A DNA stretch of 64,000 bases from Pachysolen tannophilus NRRL Y-2460 (GCA_001661245.1 KV454011.1:2181051-2245050); one strand, 5' to 3'. Numbered from the stretch's first letter, positions 32,581-44,212 are shown. Translations and numbers: made by a program. The notes: a model not told the origin generated them from the sequence alone.

Positions 32581-34747
32581 TAATAACTCGCAATCATTAG
32601 CAGGTGTTAAATTTCAAATGACACCTAGACATTCTGCTTCAATGTCATTTTCATTAAAGGATTCAAACAGATTACAAAGTCGTTTGGCAAAAGATATGAT
32701 TTATCAAGTTCCAGCAGAACTCTCATTGATTTCATGTGAACTGGCTAATAAATTTATTAATTTGATGACAATGGATGAATTAACAGGATTGTCTAATTTC
32801 ATAATTGTTGATGTTAGACCTTTTAATGATTATTGTAAATCACATATTAAAGATTCGATAAATATTTGTTTACCATCAACGTTGTTGAAACGCAAAAATT
32901 TTGATTTAAGTCGTTGTTTAGCTTCTTTGACACAACAGGAAAAATTATTATTTGCATCATATTTGGAAAATAAAAATATTTATGAATCACAAGGTTTAAC
33001 TTTTGAGAAGTTAAATAATAAAGGTATTCCTTGCGGGAAATATGGTTTACCATCAGTTTTATTATACGATAATGCAACTGAATCGCAATCAAATGCTTCC
33101 TTGTCTGTTGCGTATTTGGCTTTGAAGTTTATCCAGGACAAAGTTTGGGATTCACCAATTTTCCTGTTAAAAGGTGGCTTTAAAAATTTTAGTACAAAAT
33201 ATAGCGATTTATTAGAATCGGGTACAAGAGAAAATTCAACATCTTTAGCCGGCTCTACTGATGGTACTACTGCAACTTCAAACACAACAAATATATCAAA
33301 AGTATTACCGGTGAGCAGACCACCAACAATGATGTTGAATCTTCATCAATACCGTCCTGTTTCATCCTCAGATGAATCCTCTTTTTCAACATCACCAACT
33401 TCATCAATTCTATCGGTATCTTCTACTCCAACAAGTAAGATTTGTAGAAATTCACCAATATTGTCCAGATTTGTTCTTCCAGATCCACCACTGGTTCCAA
33501 TGTTTAAAACAAGATTCCAAGAAGAATTGTTGACATCGAGGCCAGATTCAACGTTATCATTATCTATCTCAAAACAATCAATGGATGATATAGAATTAAA
33601 TAATTTACCAATTTGGGCAATGAAAATATTAGCTGATGATTGTGGCTGTTCTTCAATTTCGAAAAAATTTCATGATTTAGAGGTTGCTGAAAAGGAAAGG
33701 TTGGATCAAGTATTTGGTAAGGAAAAAGCTTTTAATTTAAATAATGATAATCAAGAATTCCCTTCAATTTCATCTGGTGTTGAATTAGGAGCTAAAAATA
33801 GGTATAAAGATATTTTCCCTTATGAACATTCAAGATGTAAAATTTTTAGCCCACCTAATGGTTGTGATTATATCAATGCATCTTACATGTCAGCTCCAGG
33901 AACTGTAAATAATTATATTGCCGCTCAAGCCCCATTAAAAAATACTATTGGCGATTTTTGGAGATTGGTTGTTGATCATAAATCAACACTTATATTATCT
34001 CTCACTGCAGAATGTGAGGCAGGTATAGAAAAATGTGCTGCATTTTGGGAACCTGGTGTATATGATAACAATGGTATGGTAAAAGTTGAACTATTAGAAT
34101 GTGATTCTAATTTTAAACTTAATCAACTTTCAACTGCGGAAATAACTCTCAGGAGATTAAAAGTTACAATTGATGGGAAAGCAGAGCATGAAATTTTTCA
34201 AATTCATATAATATCATGGCCAGACTATGGTGCTGGTTTTTCAATACGAGACTTACTTTCTTTGGTCTCTTTGAAAAGGCAGATTGTAAACCGTACTTCT
34301 TCCCCAGAAACACCTGTAATGGTGCATTGTTCTGCTGGTTGTGGAAGAACAGGTACTTTTTGTGCTGTTGATTCTGCAATAGATATTTTATTAAATGATC
34401 CTGAAAAGCTTTATACTCAGGATCTACGTGATATTAATTTTGACCCAATATTATTAACTGTTGAGTCCTTCAGAAAGCAAAGAATTAGTATGGTTCAGAC
34501 ATTAAGGCAATATTTCCTTGCCTATGATGCTCTTTTATTATTTTTAAGAAATTATGTTAGAGTTGTTGATGATATTAAGAATAATCCTAATGGAGTTTTC
34601 AATGCGAAAGATGGTGGATATATGGAAATTTTGAATAATGTTGCTATCAACCTCGTTGATAGCCCTAATGAATTTAAAGAGTTAAATATACTACAGCATT
34701 TTATTAATGATTTTGGAATTGCCGGTTCACAAAAAAATATAATGTAA
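31511..34747 (+). CDS. PTP3: protein tyrosine phosphatase with rhodanese-like domain (Ptp3/Ptp2 type)
   Basis: This is a MAP-kinase tyrosine phosphatase of the yeast Ptp2/Ptp3 type (1078 residues; Ptp3 has 928). It has a long Ser/Pro-rich N-terminus with an Asn tract (32543-32590). A rhodanese/CDC25-like docking domain follows at about 410-570 (FIIVDVRPFNDYCKSHIKDSINICLPS), then a second disordered linker. The PTP domain lies at about 750-1060 with YINASYMS, the WPDYG loop and the signature HCSAGCGRTGTFC. Catalytic Cys and Arg are present. The ATG at 31511 is the first of the frame. CTG runs near 32221-32260 read better as Ser/Pro than Leu/Pro. Whether it is closer to Ptp2 or Ptp3 is not certain. 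Confidence 0.9.
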
Positions 34748-34972
34748 ACAGAGAAATGTCACAGAATTGTTAATTTTATTGTATTTCCTTTTTTCTTTTA
34801 GGAGCAATGATTTACCTCTAAAAGTTTTGAAAAGTTCTGTTTTTTTTTTGTGTTTTTCTTGTTTTTTTTTTTTTTAGATTTTTTTTTTTTTTGCAAAAAA
34901 AAAAAAAATTAGATTATAAGGTTAAGATCTGGGGTATTAATGGATAAAAACGTCGATAAGATTAAAACGTTT

Positions 34973-35003
<31 letters not shown>

Positions 35004-35313
35004 CAATTTTGGATCATTTCAAGATACCTAGGATTTTAATTTTAAGGATACTTTCATTTAGTTTAGTTAATACGTGTGCTTTTTTTTTTTTTATTATTAT
35101 TTTATTTTATTATATTTTATTTTATTTTATTTTTTTCTTTACTTAATTTTGTTTTGATTAATATGTGTATCACCATTCATTCATTTTATAAAGCTTTATA
35201 GTTCATAATAATAAATTTTAATTTGCTAATTGATATATATGTACGTAGTTTTCCCTATCTTCAATAAAAGATACATCAATAAAACAGTAACAGTAATTGT
35301 AGTAGTAACATGT
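34748..35313. other. convergent T-rich intergenic region
   Basis: The region is 566 bp between the stops of the phosphatase gene and YOS1. It includes several T-runs, one of 29 bases at 34975-35003. Open frames here are Phe/Ile low complexity. No gene was seen. Confidence 0.5.
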
Positions 35314-35811
35314 TTATCCCCAAATAATCAAGCATCCTATTACTACTATGTTTATGATGATCAATGGTACTATTCAAAAGATGAAGAAGTTAGTAAAAAA
35401 GGTAAGAAAAAAAAAAAAAGGTTAACTAAATCTAGAGTAATCATGACAAGATCAACTTACCTCTCATGACAGTTCTCACTGCACTTATAAATTTGATTAT
35501 TCTCAGCTTAACGCTTTGATTATCCGTCAGTTGGCCAAATGCCGGTACTTCTGATTGCGTTCCCCATCCAACTAATCAAAATGTTAGTACCAAATAAAAT
35601 CATTCCTATAACAATTAAACCTTCAAGATTAATAATACTTACTTCTATTGAGAAACCTATCCTCACTCAAAATCGCGATAGAATTGAGAAGCAATACAAA
35701 CGCTTTAATAATGGGTTTCAGTTAGTACACAACAATTTTCTAATACAAAGAATTTGTACAAGAGGTTTTTTTTCAATACTCACTCATAATTAAACTATAG
35801 ATACCAAACAT
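35314..35811 (-). CDS. YOS1: Yos1/IER3IP1, ER-Golgi transport protein, four small exons
   Basis: Yos1 (human IER3IP1) is a small double-spanning membrane protein of the Yip1-Yif1 complex, needed for ER-to-Golgi COPII transport. Minus-strand exons are 35784-35811, 35643-35702, 35461-35571 and 35314-35369; the spliced product has 84 residues (yeast 85, human 82). It begins MFGIYSLIMTFVLLL, continues NSIAILSEDRFLNRIGWGTQ and ends AVRTVMRVPLIIINIVVIG..., close to IER3IP1 (LHEERFLKNIGWGT, SVRTVMRVPLIIVN). All three introns (81, 71, 91 nt) have GTGAGT or GTAAGT donors, TACTAAC branch sites and AG acceptors. Two codons in exon 3 are CTG; the second (35506-35504) aligns with Ser in both human and yeast. 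Confidence 0.96.
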
Positions 35812-35984
35812 CTTGGAATGGATTATTCAATAATATATAATCAAAATTTTACTTGATAAATTGTTTTATAACTAAATCTATTATTATATATTTCAAACTT
35901 TTCATTTTTATATTTAATTTTTAAACACTACACACACACCATAATTGAAAACAAAAAAACAGCCCCAAATGACATTTATCTATT

Positions 35985-37752
35985 TTACCATAACTGAATA
36001 TTATAGTCAGCTTCACTAAAATAGCTTGTTAAGACGGTTCTCTCGCCAAATCTGCAACCAGCTAAAGCTTCAAAAGCTTTGGAAGAGCCTTCTAAAGAAT
36101 TAAATTTGATATATATTTGGCCCACACCGGGTTCAAGTTCCAGTTTATCTCTTTGAGTAGTAGTAGGTCTTGGGATTAAAACTTCGATAACTTGACCAAA
36201 TGTTGAACAATGATTATAAAAATCTTGTTTTATTCCTTCATAGATGATATCATTGTTCAATTCTGGTACATCTATACAGTTTGAGAATTGAACGATTTTT
36301 GAAGGATTATGAATTGAAACACCTTGACCAATTACCAGAGAAATTAATGTTTCATAGGTAATGAATTCGTCTTGTTTGTAAGAAGACAGGCAAATTCTCT
36401 TGGCTTTTAAATTATCATTTGTATTTTGAAACTTATTATTTGAGATTTTATCAATTATTGTTGTTGATAAATCATCATCTGCAAATTCCACAAATGCTAG
36501 ACCAGTTGAATCGTTAGTTAAACTATGGCGTAATAGTTTAAAAGCTATAATTTCCGTTCCTGTAACTTGTTTTAAATGATCTTGTATATCTTTTTCTATT
36601 GCATCAGTAGGAATATTTGAAATTGAAAATTTTTTAATACCTTCTATAACATTTTCAGATTCTGATTTTTTCAATGGAATAGGAGTTATATATTCTTCTG
36701 GTCTTGATATCTTCAAATTACAATCTAACAGCTCAACAAATTGACCATCAAGAGAAACCGCTATTGTAGCAAGTGAAGCATTTATAAACTCGATTATTAA
36801 ATTTGTACCATCTGAACTTAATCTTTGACTTGAAACTACATCATCTTTATTTTCGTGGTCTTCAATATTTAAATTTGTAAGAAATCTATTGAAATACAGT
36901 GAAACATCTTCCAGTTTAAATTTAGTAAAATCCACGTTAGAAACAATAACATTTTTACTTATATGAGAACGAATTAAATTCATCTTTGAATTCTCTAATG
37001 AAATAGTCGAAAGTTTACCCAGTTTTGAAACATCTTCTTCTCTTTCATGTAATAATCTTAAAACTCTACTGTAATCGATATTCAATTTTTTAGAGCCTGG
37101 TTTTTGGAATAATCCAACCAGCTTTGCTCTGACAGCAGGAATTTTTTCAAAACCTTTAGGTGCCACATCCCATAAGGAATTACTAGGTCTCTCTATCTTA
37201 TCTAATGATACAACTTGAGAAAGATCTTCATCAACTTCATCATTTTCTTCATTTTTATTTTCTTTTTTTTCTTCTTTTTCTCTTTCGAGTCTATAATTAC
37301 CTCTTGTATCTCTTCCTCTATCCCTATCTCTATCCCTATCCCTATCTCTTCTGGAATCTCTTCTATTGTCTAAATCGTTATAGTCAGATCTACCGTCTCT
37401 CATAGAATAACCTGAACTCTGATTTCTATTATCTCTCAGTGGTCTGTACGCACTTGACCTCCTATATTCATAATCGTTATTCAGCCTCCTGTCATCGTAC
37501 CTTCCTCTTCCACCATAATGGCGGCTCTCATAATCATACGATCTCTGTTCAAAATTCCGATCTCTAGTGTCTCTATTCTCTCTAGTGTCTCTAGTGTCTC
37601 TAGTGTCTCTATTTCCTCTTGGACCTTGTGGAAAACCTTTTGGACCACTAGGTCTAAAATCACCTATCATACATTGTTAGTAAAACATACAAAAAAATTA
37701 TAAAAATTAAAATAAAACTCAATCCATACATACCGTTCCTATCTCTACCCAT
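35985..37752 (-). CDS. MUD2: U2AF65/Mud2 splicing factor large subunit, one intron
   Basis: This is the U2AF large subunit, which recognises the polypyrimidine tract and branch region of introns. Minus-strand exons are 37734-37752 and 35985-37663, giving 565 residues. The N-terminus is rich in Arg-Asp/Arg-Ser repeats (residues about 20-130). Two degenerate RRMs follow, then a C-terminal UHM ending RFGERTVLTSYFSEADYNIQLW, which matches the U2AF65 UHM. The 70-nt intron has GTATGT, TACTAAC (plus-strand GTTAGTA at 37676-37682) and a TAG acceptor; without it the protein would begin at an internal codon. A canonical U2AF fits a genome with several introns in this window. Confidence 0.9.
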
Positions 37753-38040
37753 TTCAACTGCTCCTTCTTCAATCACAACCTATTAAAACACTTATAAAAC
37801 CTTTAAAATCATCTTAAACCTCTTCTTCTCGTCGGGTTTTGAATTTATTATTGGGTCGTGATACACTACAGATGAGTTTTCTGGATCTTTTTTTTTTTGC
37901 CAGCGCATTATCAGGAAGAAGAAGAAGAAGAAGAAGAGATTTGAAATGATTTAATTGATTTTTGTTTATTTTAATTTTATAAAGGTGAAATAGTTCATAA
38001 GAGTAGCTAGAGGTTGATAAGTGGATATATATTGGGCGGT

Positions 38041-40806
38041 ATGAGGCTGACACGGGTTTTGTCGTTGTTGCTATTTGTGTTTGTTCCGATAATATCTTGT
38101 GCTCTATTGGGTATTGATTATGGTCAAGAGTTTACTAAATCTGTATTGGTATCACCAGGTGTTCCTTTTGAAATAGTTTTAACTAGAGATTCTAAGAGGA
38201 AGGATACTTCTGGGCTAGCTTTGAAGCAATTGCCGAATAAGGAGATTGAACGTATTTATGGGTCAGCAACGGCGTCTTATTGTGCTAGATTACCAAATGC
38301 TTGTTTGTTACATTTAAAATCATTGTTGGGAAAATCTATTGATGATAATAATGAGATTACAAATTATCTTTCAATGCATAAAGGTGTATCATTGGTTCCA
38401 TCGAAAAATGGCCGTCATACTATTGCATTTGATTTGGCCAAGATGGGGGTTTTTTCAATTGAAGAAGCTGTTGGTATGTCAATAAGCGAAATTAAAGAAA
38501 GAGCTCAACATCATTTACAAATTGCAAATTCAGGTGCTGGCTACTCAACAATTCATGATGTTGTCATCACAGTTCCTAGTTTTTTCACACAAGCACAAAG
38601 AGCCGCCATTAGGGATGCTGCAGAAATTGCAAATTTGAAATTAGTTGGTTTGGTGGATGATGGAACCGCCGTTGCTGTTAATTATGTATCTTCAAGACAA
38701 TTCGATAACCTGAAACATTATCATATTATTTATGATATGGGCGCTGGATCTACAAAGGCAACTTTATTCTCAGTTACAGCTAATCAAACGACTGGTGCTT
38801 CAAATGTTGAAATTGAAGGTGTCGGGTTTGATGATAATCTTGGAGGTCATCATTTAACTAAAACAGTTATGGATATCTTGAAAGAAAAATTCCTTAAACA
38901 ATATCCTAAAGTTAAAGCTTCAGCTTTTGAAAATAATGAAAGAGCTATGGCTAGATTATGGCAATCTGCTGAAAAGGCAAAAATCGTCTTGAGTGCAAAT
39001 AATGATGCAAGAGTTACAATAGAAAATTTATTTAATGATATTGATTTTAAAACTGTTGTAAGTCGTGATGAATTTGAAAATGTAAATCAAGATTTAATAA
39101 TCAGGATGTTAAACCCTGTCTTGGATATTTTTAAAAGGCCGTTAAACAAGGAATTAACAATTGACGTTAATGCAATAGAATCAGTCATCTTAACCGGTGG
39201 TGCCACAAGAACTCCATTTGTTCAACAACATTTAAATTCTTTAATTGGAGGTAGCACTTCAATTGCTAAAAATGTCAATGCAGATGAGGCTGCCGTCTTG
39301 GGTGCTACTTTACGTGGAGTTTTATTATCTAAAATGTTTAAAGCTAAAGATATTTCAGTCATTGAAAGATCACTTTACGATTATCAAATTTCAATAAATA
39401 ATAGTGACACATTTATTGATCTTTTCCCAAGAGGTTCAATTTTAGGTGAAACTACTACTCTTGAATTAACTGATTTATTTAATACCACACATGATTTTTC
39501 AATAAATTTGTATGAAAATGCTGAATTATATGTTACCCAAGAATTCAAAAATATTGAAAAGGCCATTTCTGTCTTGGACTTAAACGAAACACAATGTGCA
39601 GGAGGTGTTAAATATTTTGTTACTTTTAAAATTTCTGAAAGTAAGTTTTTTTCATTAGAAAAACTTCAAGCTAAATGTATTGCTGGAGAAAAGAGTTTAT
39701 TTGAGAAAATTATTGGCTCTGATAAAGAAGATAAAGAAGATGATGAAATTATTCTTGATACTAAAACAGAAGACGATGCCAAAAATAAGAAAAAGAAAAT
39801 ATCAACCATCTTATATGGTAAAAATACTTATGCTAAGGCTCGTCCAATGAGTAGTGTTACAAAACAGTCATCAATTGAAAAATTGAGAGAACTTTCGAAA
39901 AAAGATGCTGTCAGAAAGCAACAGGATGAAACCAGAAATCTCTTAGAAGGTGCATTATATGATTTGCGTTCCTATGTTCAAGATGATAGCGATGTTTTGA
40001 AAAATGCTCCACAAGATTTAATTGACGATGCTTCTGATTTACTGAGTGAATATTTGGAATGGTTGGATTATGAAAGTGATAATGCATCAACTGATTTATT
40101 AAAGCAGAAGCTTCAGGATGTGAAAATTGCTAAACTGAAAATTCAGACTTATTTAGAATATTTGAATTTACCATTAGATAAAAGTGAATTCAATAAACTT
40201 CATAAAGAAGGACTTCAGACAATGCATGATCTACAAGATATCATGTTAACCATGGCTGAAGATGCTTCTTCTTTGCAACAGAATTTTTCAAATGTTGGAT
40301 TAAACTGGGAAGAAGAGAATAAGAAGATAAAGTTGAAATTGAAACCAATTGATGATAGTGAGGTTCAACATACTTTTATGCAGTTGAATGAAAATCTCGA
40401 TAAATTGGTCACAATGTCAGTTGTAGATACCAAAGATAAAATTCAAGAAGATAAATCATCAGAGTACGATAGGGAGGAGTTGTTCGAACTACATGAAGAA
40501 ATAAATGAATTGATTAAAAAATTACAAGGCTTTAAAGATTTATTATCAAAAGCACACAAACAAAGAACAAGTGCTTTAAAGAAAGTCTTGAATAAAAAAA
40601 TTGCCAAAATGATCAAGTCTGCAAAAGAATCGGCTGAAAATGAACAAAAAGAACAACAGAAAGGAAAAGAAAAGCATAAACATAAGGAACAACAAGAACA
40701 AACATCAGAAGAAATTGATGATGAGTTTTACGATGTCACAGATGATAAACGTAGTGGTGGTAGTGAAGAGTCTTCAGAATCAGATGTTGACCATGATGAG
40801 TTGTAA
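38041..40806 (+). CDS. LHS1: Lhs1, Hsp70-family chaperone and nucleotide exchange factor of the ER lumen
   Basis: Lhs1 (GRP170 family) is an ER-lumen Hsp110-like chaperone that exchanges nucleotide on Kar2/BiP. The 921-residue protein starts with a signal peptide (MRLTRVLSLLLFVFVPIISC) followed by the ATPase domain ALLGIDYGQEFTKSVLV, YDMGAGSTKATLF and LTGGATRTPFVQ. A beta domain, a helical Lys/Glu-rich region and a C-terminal HDEL retention signal complete it. The ATG at 38041 starts the signal peptide; the frame runs a little further upstream without another ATG. It shares a 288-bp divergent promoter with MUD2. Confidence 0.95.
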   Translation: MRLTRVLSLLLFVFVPIISCALLGIDYGQEFTKSVLVSPGVPFEIVLTRDSKRKDTSGLALKQLPNKEIERIYGSATASYCARLPNACLLHLKSLLGKSIDDNNEITNYLSMHKGVSLVPSKNGRHTIAFDLAKMGVFSIEEAVGMSISEIKERAQHHLQIANSGAGYSTIHDVVITVPSFFTQAQRAAIRDAAEIANLKLVGLVDDGTAVAVNYVSSRQFDNLKHYHIIYDMGAGSTKATLFSVTANQTTGASNVEIEGVGFDDNLGGHHLTKTVMDILKEKFLKQYPKVKASAFENNERAMARLWQSAEKAKIVLSANNDARVTIENLFNDIDFKTVVSRDEFENVNQDLIIRMLNPVLDIFKRPLNKELTIDVNAIESVILTGGATRTPFVQQHLNSLIGGSTSIAKNVNADEAAVLGATLRGVLLSKMFKAKDISVIERSLYDYQISINNSDTFIDLFPRGSILGETTTLELTDLFNTTHDFSINLYENAELYVTQEFKNIEKAISVLDLNETQCAGGVKYFVTFKISESKFFSLEKLQAKCIAGEKSLFEKIIGSDKEDKEDDEIILDTKTEDDAKNKKKKISTILYGKNTYAKARPMSSVTKQSSIEKLRELSKKDAVRKQQDETRNLLEGALYDLRSYVQDDSDVLKNAPQDLIDDASDLLSEYLEWLDYESDNASTDLLKQKLQDVKIAKLKIQTYLEYLNLPLDKSEFNKLHKEGLQTMHDLQDIMLTMAEDASSLQQNFSNVGLNWEEENKKIKLKLKPIDDSEVQHTFMQLNENLDKLVTMSVVDTKDKIQEDKSSEYDREELFELHEEINELIKKLQGFKDLLSKAHKQRTSALKKVLNKKIAKMIKSAKESAENEQKEQQKGKEKHKHKEQQEQTSEEIDDEFYDVTDDKRSGGSEESSESDVDHDEL

Positions 40807-41130
40807 TTTAGGTTTAGAAAGTTCAATTAATAATTCTTTTTAATTTTACTTAATTTCTACTGATTATTTTTTTTTTTATTCGTTGTGATGTAATTTATAA
40901 GAAAACAATATTTTCAAATACCAATATAAATAAGTAATTCTATACTATAGTAGTTTTCTGGACTTTTAGAATTGGCCAAGTTAACCAAGACTTTAGCCAA
41001 GTTGATTAAGTTAAACTGTTAAACGAGTAATAACTCCCATTTAAAATTAGTCATAGAAAGAAAGAATTAAAAGTTACTAAACGATTTTAACAACGAAAAA
41101 TGAATAACAAAAATAAAAATAAATACAGAC
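40807..41130. other. convergent intergenic region
   Basis: The region is 324 bp between the LHS1 and FUR4 stops. It is AT-rich, with a short T-run near 40868. No gene was seen. Confidence 0.5.
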
Positions 41131-42939
41131 CTAGTCAAGTTTTGTGGTAATATCCCCCATACCATTTTCGATCACCTGCTTGAGCTTGATTTCATCAAAA
41201 TCGTCAACTTCCAGATACTCTTCATACCATCCTTTTTCGAAAAAGGTGCTGACTGGAGTACCTTTTATTGGCCATATCCAACAAAGTATACAGTAGACGA
41301 AGAAAGACGCAAAGTATCCACAGAAATAACTTAAATAGTATGGATACATAGCACCACCTGGAACTGTATGTGCACCGGTATCACCAACAAAACCAGTAAT
41401 GTTTGGAGCAATTCCACAAATATATGACAAATATGCTCTCCAATTACAGCCAATAGTATTATATCTATAAATACCATTTTTCTCTCCAGAATACAAGTCA
41501 AAGATATTAAGGTAACCTCTTCTAACGACGTAGTAATCTGCAGTGACCACTCCGGAGATTGCAGATAAGAAAACTGCGTATGCCGATAAGTAAGTAGTAA
41601 AGTTACTTGAAGATGAATCTAAGTTCCAAGGACAAATACAAAGTGCAAGAGCAGCACAAATATAACCACCTCTTCTAATGTTGATATACCTGGGTAATAA
41701 TGCTGTCATATCTGTACCTGCAGATAATGAGTTTGCTGAAATATTGGTACCCAACTGTGCAAGAGCAAATGCAAAAGCAATAAAGAAAACACCAGCCCTA
41801 TTACCACTTGTAAAATTGTCCAAGAATAATGCCAAAACATCTAATGGTGACCACAAGACAGAACCATCTGAGGTAAGCAAAGAACTAGAGGAAGAAACTA
41901 AGATACCAATTAAACCAGTAAGACTGAAACAAAGTGGAATAAATATTAACTGAGACCAAACAGCAGCAGCAGGTTTATTGGCAAAACGAGAAAAATCAGG
42001 AGCATTGACAATTAATGTACAAAAATTAGCCAAAGCATTCATTGTTGACTTAACAAAAGCCCAACCAAATGCAGAACCTGTAAGAGTAGATTTTTCATGT
42101 ATAACTGAACCAATTCCATCTGCCTTTTTAATTGTCCATATTAAAAATGCTATTCCAGCTATTGGAACAATACAAGCTTTCACTGTAAATAAATGTCTAA
42201 TAGTTTGAGGAGGAAACCAAATTGCTGGTAATGAAAAGAGCCAAAATAGAAAAAAACCTAAAAATTGAAACGTAGTTGCGTTTGGACTTGCAATACCATC
42301 AGGAATCCTTGTATTCAAATCATTACCAAAAATTGCTTCAAGCATAATTTGTACACATTGGCCACCAATCCAAGATTGAACACCATACCAAACAATGGCC
42401 ATGACAACACGATTTATAATAGGCCATATTGAACCAAATACACCAAAGGATGCTCTACAAGAAACTGGAAAACTTACATGATAATAAGATCCAACTTTCG
42501 ACGAAACAACAATAAATACACCCACAATTCCATAACCAAGCCAAACTGTTATCCACACTGCCCACCAAGGTAAACCTGCTTCTACACCAGTGGCTGCAAT
42601 TTGCCAAGTATTAATATTAAAAGAATCTGCAACCCAAAAGAATACAAAGTTATACCATTTCCAAGTCCTTCTTTCACTTTCCACTGGTTTTAAATCCGCA
42701 TTATATAAAAATAATTCTTTTACTGAAAGATCACCTTTTTTCTCAAGTTCAATCTTACCTATTACACTCTTTATTGCAGTACTGAATTTCCCACGTCTTT
42801 TAATATTTGTAGAATTACCTGAATAAGAACCTAACGAGTTTTCATAATCTTCAATATCGCCATTTTTCAGTTCTTCAAGTACATTAACTTCAAAAGTTGC
42901 TTTATTTTTCTGTTCAGTAGTTATAATATCCAGGTCCAT
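41131..42939 (-). CDS. FUR4: uracil permease of the NCS1 family
   Basis: This 602-residue plasma-membrane proton symporter belongs to the nucleobase-cation-symport 1 family. It matches yeast Fur4 (633 residues) throughout: ADLKPVESERRTW, ADSFNINTWQIA, SFPVSCRASFG, VVMAIVWYGVQ, SPNATTFQF, IRHLFTVKA, NAPDFSRFA, SPLDVLALFLD, QLGTNISANSLSAGTDM, ALCICPWNL and VTADYYVVRRGY. About twelve membrane segments are visible. The related uridine (Fui1) and allantoin (Dal4) permeases are alternatives but fit less well. The ATG is at 42939-42937. Four GATAAG/CTTATC sites lie 200-510 bp upstream. Confidence 0.92.
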   Translation of the reverse strand: MDLDIITTEQKNKATFEVNVLEELKNGDIEDYENSLGSYSGNSTNIKRRGKFSTAIKSVIGKIELEKKGDLSVKELFLYNADLKPVESERRTWKWYNFVFFWVADSFNINTWQIAATGVEAGLPWWAVWITVWLGYGIVGVFIVVSSKVGSYYHVSFPVSCRASFGVFGSIWPIINRVVMAIVWYGVQSWIGGQCVQIMLEAIFGNDLNTRIPDGIASPNATTFQFLGFFLFWLFSLPAIWFPPQTIRHLFTVKACIVPIAGIAFLIWTIKKADGIGSVIHEKSTLTGSAFGWAFVKSTMNALANFCTLIVNAPDFSRFANKPAAAVWSQLIFIPLCFSLTGLIGILVSSSSSLLTSDGSVLWSPLDVLALFLDNFTSGNRAGVFFIAFAFALAQLGTNISANSLSAGTDMTALLPRYINIRRGGYICAALALCICPWNLDSSSSNFTTYLSAYAVFLSAISGVVTADYYVVRRGYLNIFDLYSGEKNGIYRYNTIGCNWRAYLSYICGIAPNITGFVGDTGAHTVPGGAMYPYYLSYFCGYFASFFVYCILCWIWPIKGTPVSTFFEKGWYEEYLEVDDFDEIKLKQVIENGMGDITTKLD

Positions 42940-44212
42940 TTTCTCAAATTCTAACTAACCAAAAAAACCACTTTATCGTTCTCCAATACTTCTCAGATAC
43001 TATCTATCTATTCAAACTCAAGTTCCCACCAGACACATATATGTCTTGAATACTATCTTCAGTGATGGTGTATTTGTTCATTATATATGTAAGTATATAC
43101 AATATGCACAACAGTTATTCAAAATTATGCATATCGTTTATTATAACTTATCTGTTACTAGATAAGCTTTATGATAAACTTTTCAACTGCACTGGACAAA
43201 AAGGCAGTCAATAGGGCCTTATTAGGGGCATCAAGAAGGGCCTCAATAGGGCTTCTCCGTAATTGGAAAATCTTTAAAAGGGAAACTTGATGCTTTTAGT
43301 GGACCGTAAAGACGGCGATGTAAGGTACGATAAACTATTATGATAAGAGACAAGAGAAAAAGACATAAAAAAGCTTAAAAAAACCATCAAAAGGAATAGT
43401 ACCCGTAACGCAGGTTTATGACCTTTTTGTCCATAAAGTTTGCAGATAAGATAGCAACAAAAGCAAGGCTAAGTGAACTTTAATATAGATAAAAGCAAGC
43501 TCACTGAAAAGCCTGTTGAAACACTATGTTAGAATCTAGTGTAACTTAACTGATGATGATGATGATATTTTTTTTTTTTTGTTTCACTTGCAAAAGTTGG
43601 GGAAATAGGCAAAATCTTATTATGAGGCTAAATGAAGATGATTTTTGAAAGTTTTCACTGAGTTGATTACTTGATGAGAAGAAAAGAACTCCGTATGACG
43701 CTTAACTAACTTTGATTTTTTTCTTCGGGGTTGTCCATAACTCGTTATTGTGGTTTGGGCCGTAATTGGAAACCCGGATGCAGTGATTCGTACAAGGTAG
43801 AGAATAGCGCTAAATACAGTTGAAAGATAGAAAAAGTTCTTTTTGCTTTTTTCTGTTTTTAATTGGCGACTGTTTCATACGGAGAAAGGCTGTTTCTTAT
43901 CGGGGAAACCAGTGATTGTAGATCAAAAAAACACTAGCGGCTGATGTTATCGGAGAATTTTTAGGAAAATGATCATCCTACGTACTTAAAAATATTGACA
44001 AATTTAATCTAGTCAATAATGGGGAATGTTATTGGATATTTTTGATATTTTTGATATCTTCGATAAAAAGGCTAAAACTAGACAATACATATATTTAATA
44101 ACTTAAAACCCAAGAGGTAGAAAAAAAAAATTTTTTTTAAAATAAAAAATAACAAATTAACAATGTCATTTTCCAATTATATTTCTTGGGTTGATGGTTC
44201 TTTGATATCATC
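42940..44212. promoter_or_regulatory. 1.27-kb upstream region of FUR4
   Basis: This long region lies between the FUR4 start and the STB6-like stop. It contains CTTATC at 43147-43152 and GATAAG at 43161-43166, 43342-43347 and 43445-43450; repeated AGGGCC units near 43214-43253; a GAT triplet run near 43552-43565; and a relatively GC-richer stretch at 43690-43930. No coding gene, tRNA or clear snoRNA was found; the stretch from 43550 to 43930 could hold an ncRNA. Confidence 0.5.

Noticed and set aside
32543-32590. AAT repeats here and at 45965-46015 and 55458-55526
   Set aside because: They are in-frame Asn tracts in disordered parts of real proteins, common in AT-rich yeast genomes.
34940-35146. 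68-codon plus-strand ORF after the PTP gene
   Set aside because: It is built on poly-T and T/A runs and has no plausible protein character.
35230-35793. Two plus-strand ORFs of 79 and 84 codons
   Set aside because: Both are antisense to the exons and introns of YOS1, which fits homologues fully.
43065-43214. Short plus-strand ORF beginning MVYLFIIY upstream of FUR4
   Set aside because: It is about 50 codons, AT-driven hydrophobic sequence with no match; a GTAAGT inside it has no partner acceptor.
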